Shown here one piece after another: positions 13,376 to 19,293 of a stretch of DNA of 19,293 nucleotides. The translations under genes and the position numbers were made by a program. The notes under the pieces are model-generated. The model did not search any database and was not told where the DNA came from. It saw only the letters and a program-made list of their open reading frames with translations. Position 1 is the first letter of the stretch. The number at the start of each line of letters is the position of its first letter. The DNA is from JAFGPJ01 sp964439135 (GTDB lineage Bacteria; Planctomycetota; Phycisphaerae; Sedimentisphaerales; Anaerobacaceae), in the NCBI GenBank assembly GCA_964439135.1, contig CAYTNN010000072.1:1-19293 (forward strand). The letters are read 5' to 3'.

Positions 13376-16300
13376 TCAGCGCTTCAATTGGCTGTGAGAC
13401 TCTACGCCGCGCTTTGATGCCGGGACGGGCCGGATATCTATGCCGCCTTGAGCCGCCGGCTTCTGCGTTTTACGACCATACTTTTCTTTGAGCATTTCCC
13501 TTTTCTGGTAGCACTGCTCTGTGAAAACCGCAATCTCCGAGTCAAGATTGGAACTCGCCGAATCGCCGAAAAAGGCATGAATGATCGGGAAAACCAAATC
13601 CGGCTTTCTCTTTCGCAACTCCTTTGACATCGCTTCAATTTTCGCTGTAGCAACTCCCTCCTGCATGCATGTAAAAGGTCCTACGTGGAAGATGCCTGAA
13701 ATGTAGGCATCGCCCTGCGGCCTGATCAAGTCGTTCATGAAATGGTACGCGATGCCGGCGCTCAGCGGAGATTCCCCTTCGATATTTCCGTGATACTCGT
13801 GCTGCTTTTCCAAAGTGTCGATAATCTGTATCGGCTTGGGCAGAACATGCCTGCCGCGAAGGACTTCATGGAAAGGCCCGGCAATCTTCCGCTCAACGGA
13901 GGACATATACTTGGCCTTTAGAATACACTTGCCGTACTTGCCCGCAAGTTTCAATGCCCTGCCGAGATCGAGGCTTTTAAGCCGCAGACCAAGGTCTCTT
14001 CTTGCATTTCTCACGTTCATTTTATTGACGTAATCGAGCCAGTCGGTGACAGGGTCCTTTACAACCTCAAGGCCGCTTTCTTCCAGTTGACGAATTACAA
14101 AGTTCGTACAGGGATCATGCTGGCGAACATAGATCTCCCCTATGTACAGGACAAGCGGAAATCTTTCCTGGTTCCGGAGCTTACTGCCTTTGAACAGAGA
14201 GACGGTTTTTTGGCCCCACTCTATTAAATCGGGCGTTTCGGCGCCGTTTTCGACAACTCTTTCCAGCTCGCTGAGCCGCTGTTGCTTCAAATTCGCCATC
14301 GCCTCTTTATCTTCCGCGTACGGATTGAATCTCAGGAAAATATCCTCGAGGAGGTCCGACCCTTTGATGCCCTTAAACAGCATCTGCTGCATTCTCGTCG
14401 TGTCCGATACGCTGAGTTTTTTCGGAAAAGGTATGTCGAGATAATCCGTCTCCGAGGATGGGCCGGCCACGGGAATCTTTTGCAGGCCTTCTCTGTCCAG
14501 AAATTCCCGCATCAGCTCAGTGTACTTGCCAAACCTGCACGGCCCGCTCGTTGTGGGCATCATGACAAGATAATTGTCCTCGACGTGCTGCCTGCCTCTT
14601 TTCTCAATTTCCTCTTCGAGAAAAGCAATCGCGTCACCAACTACGCCTTTAAGTGGATGGCAGACTTCCGTATAGATGTGTCTCCTGGCTGCTTCGTAGC
14701 TCCTCTGCGTGTTCGTAGGCAAAACAATGCTGTTAACGCCGAAATATCTCAGCCCCGCGGCACCGATGTAACTGGCATTGCCCATATAAGGAATCAGCCA
14801 GGCCCTTTCTTCGGAGCCGTCATAAGAGCGCCTTTTGAGCTTTTTGGCGTCTATTTTTCTTTGCTTGCATTGATTTACGACTCTCTCGTGCGCTTCGGTT
14901 CTGGTGATAAACGGAGCGTTGTTGGTTTGGGCATCCGTGAGCAGAACAAGGACGGGTTTATTCGCAGCCTGCTGAATTTTTTCTTCCTGATAGATTTTCA
15001 GGCTATCCGGCCCGCAAGCGAAATTCATCATCCTTATAGCGAATAAATTGGGATGGTTCGCCACATACAGATTCGCTTTGAGTATTTTCACGCTCTGTAC
15101 CCAGAACTCATTCTCGACCACATCGTCGAGCGGGATATCGGCGAATTTGTGCTCCAGGAATAACTGTGGTATGTAGTGCAAGCCCCTTATCTGCGAGAAC
15201 ATACTCCCGGAGTTCGAGCTTGCCTCGGGATCGAGCAGTACATAATCTCTGCCTATGCCGACGTAGGCCTTTTCGTTATCCGTCTCGATCTTCTTTAGGA
15301 ACTTATCGCCCTCGGCGGAAAGATCATTTTTGAATTCGTTCTCCGCCTCGTATGCGTACCCGATGGCGTCTTTTATCTGCCTATCGGTGAAGCCGAACCC
15401 CAACCTGTCAAACTCATTCTTCAGCTCGCGGACGAGAAGCCCCTGGTCCCCGAAGTGCAGGATGGGATTGATCTGCTTGTTCTTATCGAGAGAAAGGACA
15501 TCGTTTAAGATGTAACCCTCCGATTCGGTGTAGATGCAGTACTTCAAATCAGGAGGACGGTCCATCCTCTGCTCAATGAAACTCGGATTAAACAGGTATT
15601 CGATATTCGGATCTGCGTTTAATACCGCAGCGTGTCCTGTAGCGAGCTTCCTCGCGATGCAGAACTCGGTTCTCGAGTTGTCGACTCCCAATTTCGCTAT
15701 TTCCTTATCGGTTCTCGGCGATACGACCGGATATAAACCGAGCTTGTTGAACAGGGCGGCACTCCATATTCCCTTTTCTCCAAGTGTAGCCGTGCTCCTC
15801 TTTATGCCCACCGTTTTCGCGCTTCCGTCATTTGCCCTGATGGAAGAAAGCTCGCTCAGCAGGCAGCCCTGTTTTTTGAAATTTTTCTCATATATCTTAT
15901 GGTATTTTTCGACATAGTTTGTTTTTGGCTTTCTGGCCGTCTCGGAGTTCCCTCTGGGGCAGAAACCGCCGGTGATTATCTCGTCGGATTCGATAGAAAA
16001 GACTTCGAGCTGGCAGTCTCTCATTCCACACGATTTTTCCTTGAACAGCTCTTTGCAGGAGATTTTACGCTTCTCGAAAGGCATATCCACGAGGCCCCAT
16101 CCTCTGAACGCCGAACCGTAGCTTTTGCCCTGCTCTTCCAACTGTTTTATATTCTGAATTATGTCAAGCGCTTGTCCCCACGCCCCGAACATCTCCCTGT
16201 GGGGGTAAGCCTCGATTTGTTTTTCCGTGACCTGCGCCAAGGCGGCAAGAAAAGCCTTTCCAAGAGGCGGACCGCCCTGCGCGGAACATTTCTTGCCGGC

Positions 16301-18085
16301 GTGTCCGGAACCGCCGACGAATTTAAAGTAATAGCTGGCCGCCGTTCCCCTTAATATCGCCGCTGCAATCTCTTCCTTGCAGAATCCTTCTGCGATTAAT
16401 CTGTTTTCATCCATCTCCATAAAAACGCCGCACGTAGAGTCGATAATCGGGACCCTCTCGGCCTTCAATGCTGCCTCCTGCAGGGTATTCTCCACGTTGA
16501 GGTTTACGATGTCCGCCATGTTTTCGAGGGTCTGCCCGGAACCGGCCTGGCAGCTATAATTCATCTTCGCTTCCTTGACCGTTCCATCGGCGGCAAAGCT
16601 TGTAAACTTCATATCCTGGCCGCCTACCTCGAAGATAGTGTCGACACCGGAATCGTAATGCTTGACGCCGAGAGCGTGACATGTTATCTCGTCGGTTATT
16701 CTGTCCGTAGCTTCAATGCCTTCTTTCTGCAAAGCCCTGACTTTTTCCTGGCTTACAAGAATTTTCTCGTAGAGTTTTCTCGCCGAGCCGGTAGCTCCTA
16801 CCCCTTTGACAATAACCTTATCCTTGTGCCTGCTCAGATATTTTATAACCTGCTTCAGCGACTCCTCGGGATTACCGTGGGTTTTGATATAAAGTTTGTC
16901 CAGCAGCTTTCCGGTCTTTATCTCGACCAGTGCCCCCTTGGTTGTGGTGCTGCCGCCGTCTATTCCCAGGACCACCTCGGTTCCCTGCTTTATTCTTCCG
17001 GCAAGTTCCAGGCTTTTTTCGTTAACATTCACAAGTGATTTTGACAGAGCGGGTGCGTATTTTCTTTTTTCCCTGCTGTACGCAGCAATTTTTTCGAGTT
17101 GCTCAAGATTAAAAACAAAGCTGCTGCCCTCCTCGATTCCTTTTATCGCCGCCCCGATCGCAGCGATGTTGTGGTAATTTTCCGGCCTGCTTATGGGGAT
17201 CTCAAGGAACTCCTCGAGGTTTTTCCTGATAAGGTCGTTTGCCATAACGCCGCCCGTCGCTATGGCGCCGTCGAAATCCTCAGGAGCCTCGAACTGCCTG
17301 GAGCCCAGAACATCAATTTTAAAGTTCCTTGCAATCGTTCTGAAAAGGCCTGATAAATTATCCTCTCTTTTCGCTCCCTCATTCTGTTTGTGAATCAGGT
17401 CGGACTGGATAACAACGCCGCACCTCGCCAGAAACTCGCTTGGCTCCGTCGACTTCTCTGCTTCCTGCTCCGCTCTATAGAACATTTCCTCGAGCCTTGC
17501 CTGCAGTTTCGCCCTGTTTCTTATCCTGATGATTTCTTTCTCTTCCTGATCGCTCACCGAGGAGGCATTTTCCAATTCAGGGTTGGGTATAAGGCCTTCG
17601 AACAGTCTCCGGCATTGCTTTTCGATAAGTGTGCCTGAGCCGCCTCCGCACTTTGTGCCGGTTCGCCATTCCTGAATGACCTCCTTGCCGTTTATTTTGC
17701 TCAGGTTAAAGAAGTAAGAATCTTTCGCTCCCATGTGGAAAATGTATTTTGTCTTCGGACATACCGCTGCGGCACCTTTCGGAATCGCAACGCTGTCGAA
17801 CACATAAGTAACGCCCGGCATGACATTCGGAAAAGATTCCGCTCCACTTCCCGTAAACGATGCGTTCCTGATTTTATCTTTACCAACTTTCTCCTTTACA
17901 TCTCGCCACGCTTCCCTGACAGCTCCGATAGGATTGGCTAAGTGCATTATCGGCTTCGGCGAGTATATGACCGCTCCATCTCTATCAAGAACCGCGTAGT
18001 GTACGAAACTACTTCCGACATCGAAGCCGGCGAAAAGTTCTGCATCTGCTTTTTTATTCTTTATCATGCTTGTCCCTGCGTCCAT
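13376..18085 (-). CDS. Giant acyl-CoA dehydratase activase fusion: two BadF/HgdC domains, Cys cluster, DUF2229 and dehydratase-like half
   Basis: The chain has 1569 residues. Activase domain 1 (about 18-318) has the ATP motif FDVGSS, Cys146 (TKCGGGSG), Cys222 (CGVVIQSD) and ATGGVMAND. Activase domain 2 (about 370-620) has GIDGGSTTTKG, VGATGSAR, EVGGQD, Cys512 (SCQAGSG) and Cys552 (CGVFMEMD). A linker carries C677, C686, C691 and C709. From about 757 a DUF2229-like region (TVGIKRSTATLGE) leads to dehydratase-like motifs EVCHPLKG (near 1140), SGPCRFGKY (near 1180), GEIYVR and VGPFTCMQEG (near 1470). Relatives couple ATP hydrolysis to low-potential electron transfer through an oxygen-sensitive [4Fe-4S] cluster that activates (R)-2-hydroxyacyl-CoA dehydratases. 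The substrate of these long fusions is unknown. AGGAG lies 11 bases before the ATG at 18085. Partner dehydratase subunit genes are not adjacent. Confidence 0.9.
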   Translation of the reverse strand: MDAGTSMIKNKKADAELFAGFDVGSSFVHYAVLDRDGAVIYSPKPIMHLANPIGAVREAWRDVKEKVGKDKIRNASFTGSGAESFPNVMPGVTYVFDSVAIPKGAAAVCPKTKYIFHMGAKDSYFFNLSKINGKEVIQEWRTGTKCGGGSGTLIEKQCRRLFEGLIPNPELENASSVSDQEEKEIIRIRNRAKLQARLEEMFYRAEQEAEKSTEPSEFLARCGVVIQSDLIHKQNEGAKREDNLSGLFRTIARNFKIDVLGSRQFEAPEDFDGAIATGGVMANDLIRKNLEEFLEIPISRPENYHNIAAIGAAIKGIEEGSSFVFNLEQLEKIAAYSREKRKYAPALSKSLVNVNEKSLELAGRIKQGTEVVLGIDGGSTTTKGALVEIKTGKLLDKLYIKTHGNPEESLKQVIKYLSRHKDKVIVKGVGATGSARKLYEKILVSQEKVRALQKEGIEATDRITDEITCHALGVKHYDSGVDTIFEVGGQDMKFTSFAADGTVKEAKMNYSCQAGSGQTLENMADIVNLNVENTLQEAALKAERVPIIDSTCGVFMEMDENRLIAEGFCKEEIAAAILRGTAASYYFKFVGGSGHAGKKCSAQGGPPLGKAFLAALAQVTEKQIEAYPHREMFGAWGQALDIIQNIKQLEEQGKSYGSAFRGWGLVDMPFEKRKISCKELFKEKSCGMRDCQLEVFSIESDEIITGGFCPRGNSETARKPKTNYVEKYHKIYEKNFKKQGCLLSELSSIRANDGSAKTVGIKRSTATLGEKGIWSAALFNKLGLYPVVSPRTDKEIAKLGVDNSRTEFCIARKLATGHAAVLNADPNIEYLFNPSFIEQRMDRPPDLKYCIYTESEGYILNDVLSLDKNKQINPILHFGDQGLLVRELKNEFDRLGFGFTDRQIKDAIGYAYEAENEFKNDLSAEGDKFLKKIETDNEKAYVGIGRDYVLLDPEASSNSGSMFSQIRGLHYIPQLFLEHKFADIPLDDVVENEFWVQSVKILKANLYVANHPNLFAIRMMNFACGPDSLKIYQEEKIQQAANKPVLVLLTDAQTNNAPFITRTEAHERVVNQCKQRKIDAKKLKRRSYDGSEERAWLIPYMGNASYIGAAGLRYFGVNSIVLPTNTQRSYEAARRHIYTEVCHPLKGVVGDAIAFLEEEIEKRGRQHVEDNYLVMMPTTSGPCRFGKYTELMREFLDREGLQKIPVAGPSSETDYLDIPFPKKLSVSDTTRMQQMLFKGIKGSDLLEDIFLRFNPYAEDKEAMANLKQQRLSELERVVENGAETPDLIEWGQKTVSLFKGSKLRNQERFPLVLYIGEIYVRQHDPCTNFVIRQLEESGLEVVKDPVTDWLDYVNKMNVRNARRDLGLRLKSLDLGRALKLAGKYGKCILKAKYMSSVERKIAGPFHEVLRGRHVLPKPIQIIDTLEKQHEYHGNIEGESPLSAGIAYHFMNDLIRPQGDAYISGIFHVGPFTCMQEGVATAKIEAMSKELRKRKPDLVFPIIHAFFGDSASSNLDSEIAVFTEQCYQKREMLKEKYGRKTQKPAAQGGIDIRPVPASKRGVESHSQLKR

Positions 18086-18158
18086 AGATTTTCAATCTCC
18101 TGCATTTTTGGTGGATCGACAATAATACAACCTTGTTATCTCTTGGTACAAAACCCCT

Positions 18159-18186
18159 ATTATAGCTTCTTATGCAAAATCTTCAA
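18159..18186 (-). promoter_or_regulatory. Sigma-70-type promoter of the giant activase gene
   Basis: On the minus strand TTGAAG (18186-18181) and a perfect TATAAT (18164-18159) are spaced by 16 bases. Transcription would begin near 18152, giving a leader of about 65 bases before the ATG at 18085. Confidence 0.65.
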
Positions 18187-18189
18187 GTA

Positions 18190-18640
18190 GCTAAGGTCAA
18201 ATTTCTGGCCGTCGCTTATCTCCACACATTCTTATACTCCAATCGCAAACCTATCACATCAATGTGGATAAGCTGTTAAATATGGTTCTAAATGTTGTTA
18301 AGAACGATAATCCCATATTTTTCAACAATAGCTTACGTAAATTCTCTCAAATACTCCGCATAAAATACAACAGGTTTTACACAGGAATAAATCCGCTTTT
18401 TACCGCTTTAATTTCCTGCCGTACAGAAGCTTAGGAATCACCGCCCGGCTAAATCACACAATTTCACCTGCTATATGACTACTAATACTAATTTTAATTT
18501 AGTAATAACTATTCTTCATATATCCAGCATCGACCTGTGAATTAACATTGGCTTTCACGTTATTACCATTCCTTCAATCACAAGAGATAAGCATAAAACC
18601 ATCTTGCTATTTGTTTTAACTTTTAGTATTTTAACGCCTT
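18190..18640. other. AT-rich intergenic region, no gene seen
   Basis: About 450 bases, clearly richer in A and T than the surrounding genes, contain no supported gene on either strand. They hold one perfect DnaA-box match at 18263-18271 and further CCACACA, TTTTACACAGG and TGTGAATTA stretches that are weaker matches. An AT-only imperfect palindrome lies near 18485-18510. Confidence 0.5.
18263..18271 (-). promoter_or_regulatory. DnaA-box match TTATCCACA
   Basis: The minus strand reads TTATCCACA, identical to the consensus DnaA box. A single 9-mer can occur by chance, so function is uncertain. Confidence 0.35.
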
Positions 18641-19293
18641 ATGGTTTCCCAGAAATTACAATACATTAATAAGTATGGGGGTGTGGTGTTTTCCCGCCTG
18701 CAGGGTTTTCTTGCCCCACGTGCTTATAGCGTAATAATGCTGGTTGCGTTGTTCTGTTCCCTGACGGTTAAGTTATTCCACTCGTGGCGTTACGACCTGC
18801 TCGACGAATATCCGGGTTGGATAATGGCCGACCTTTCCGTACTGATAGCAATAGAAGTCATCTTGTCACTGGTTTGTTACCGCTGGCCCAGGAAAGCTGT
18901 TGTCCGGTCGGCTACGATTATTGCCGCCGTTGTGTGCACATGGTCGGTGATGAATGCCGGTTGGCTGATCAGGACGGGAACGCAGATCCTGCCGAGGGTC
19001 CTCTTACCTCTTGTTCGTGCACCGATTAATACTCTCTGCATTATAGGTGTTAATCTTGCCGAGATGCCGGCGACCGCGGTTATTCTGCTTGCGCCCAGTG
19101 CTGTTGCCCTTACCTTTTTCTTTTTCGTTTTGGCCAGGCCAAAGTTGCCTGTTTACGATCGCAAGAGATTTATCGCCAGAATTATTTTTTGCCTTACCAT
19201 TGTTGTAATGGCAGTTGTCGCTCGCCCTGTGATTGCCCGGCGCGGCTCGTCACAGATCGGCTCGGTGGGGCTTCGTTATAATTCTCATTTAAG
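18641..19293 (+). CDS. Multi-pass membrane protein, 3' end missing; possible sulfatase/phosphoglycerol-transferase N-terminus
   Basis: A frame from ATG 18641 stays open for 217 codons to the window end. It begins MVSQKLQYINKYGGVVFSRLQ and has about four or five hydrophobic segments: AYSVIMLVALFCSLTV, MADLSVLIAIEVILSLVC, SATIIAAVVCTWSVM, ATAVILLAPSAVALTFFFFVLA and RIIFCLTIVVMAVVA. After the last it reads RPVIARRGSSQIGSVGLRYNSH, entering a soluble part. That layout resembles the membrane half of LtaS/MdoB-type sulfatase-superfamily enzymes, whose catalytic domain would lie beyond the window. The assignment is tentative because no catalytic residue is inside. No Shine-Dalgarno sequence precedes the ATG; a GTG at 18683 or an ATG at 18737 are alternatives. 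Confidence 0.6.
   Translation, partial: MVSQKLQYINKYGGVVFSRLQGFLAPRAYSVIMLVALFCSLTVKLFHSWRYDLLDEYPGWIMADLSVLIAIEVILSLVCYRWPRKAVVRSATIIAAVVCTWSVMNAGWLIRTGTQILPRVLLPLVRAPINTLCIIGVNLAEMPATAVILLAPSAVALTFFFFVLARPKLPVYDRKRFIARIIFCLTIVVMAVVARPVIARRGSSQIGSVGLRYNSHL

Noticed and set aside
14282..15046. Plus-strand open frame of 254 codons inside the giant activase gene
   Set aside because: It is antisense to the well-supported activase fusion and shows no domain or signal peptide. Long shadow frames are expected opposite such genes.
1..19293. CRISPR arrays, insertion sequences, tRNA or rRNA genes
   Set aside because: No regularly spaced direct repeats, transposase-like proteins with terminal repeats, or RNA gene signatures were seen by eye on either strand.

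Overview
This window most likely comes from an anaerobic member of the Planctomycetota, probably class Phycisphaerae. No marker gene proves this. The pointers are a secreted protein with WSFTT-type beta-sandwich repeats and a DFEDY...MYIDDIRL domain, a coiled-coil protein with a KNGRWWWNVDLPGE-type N-terminus, many hypothetical exported proteins, and a very large oxygen-sensitive-type acyl-CoA dehydratase activase fusion. GC is near 50% in most genes. It is visibly lower in the 7.7-9.0 kb gene pair and in the 18.2-18.64 kb intergenic region. No rRNA, tRNA, CRISPR, insertion sequence or phage gene was found.

Left part (1-4.5 kb): the 3' end of a large secreted multidomain protein runs rightwards into a strong terminator. 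Facing it on the minus strand are two unknown exported proteins (400 and 222 aa), probably transcribed together. The first is preceded by an 11-codon leader frame whose stop overlaps the next Shine-Dalgarno sequence. Both have a similar GAAAGGAGG-containing sequence in their upstream regions.

Centre-left (4.5-9.6 kb): a minus-strand ParA/MinD-type ATPase ends in a CBM48/AMPK-beta-like glycogen-binding domain, which is an unusual fusion. Divergent to it is a Tat-exported sugar isomerase/epimerase-like TIM barrel. Then come a lipoprotein and a small helical protein of unknown function, which look like one transcription unit, and a convergent Hsp20 chaperone.

Centre-right (9.8-12.6 kb): four rightward genes look like one operon. 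They encode a degenerate nucleotidyltransferase-like protein, a TPM-domain membrane protein with a Gly-rich tail, a LemA protein and a YciA-like acyl-CoA thioesterase. TPM and LemA proteins are often neighbours and are linked to the cell envelope.

Right part (12.6-18.2 kb): a 1569-aa minus-strand protein carries two activase (BadF/HgdC) domains in tandem, a cysteine cluster, a DUF2229-like region and a dehydratase-like C-terminal half. It is followed 40 bases later by a coiled-coil protein with a C-terminal zinc-ribbon-like motif. A good sigma-70-type promoter lies upstream. Beyond an AT-rich intergenic region with one perfect DnaA-box match, a membrane protein gene starts at 18641 and runs off the window.

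The best candidates for something new are the ParA-CBM48 fusion, the tandem activase that could hold its iron-sulfur cluster within one chain, and the leader-peptide arrangement before the exported-protein genes.
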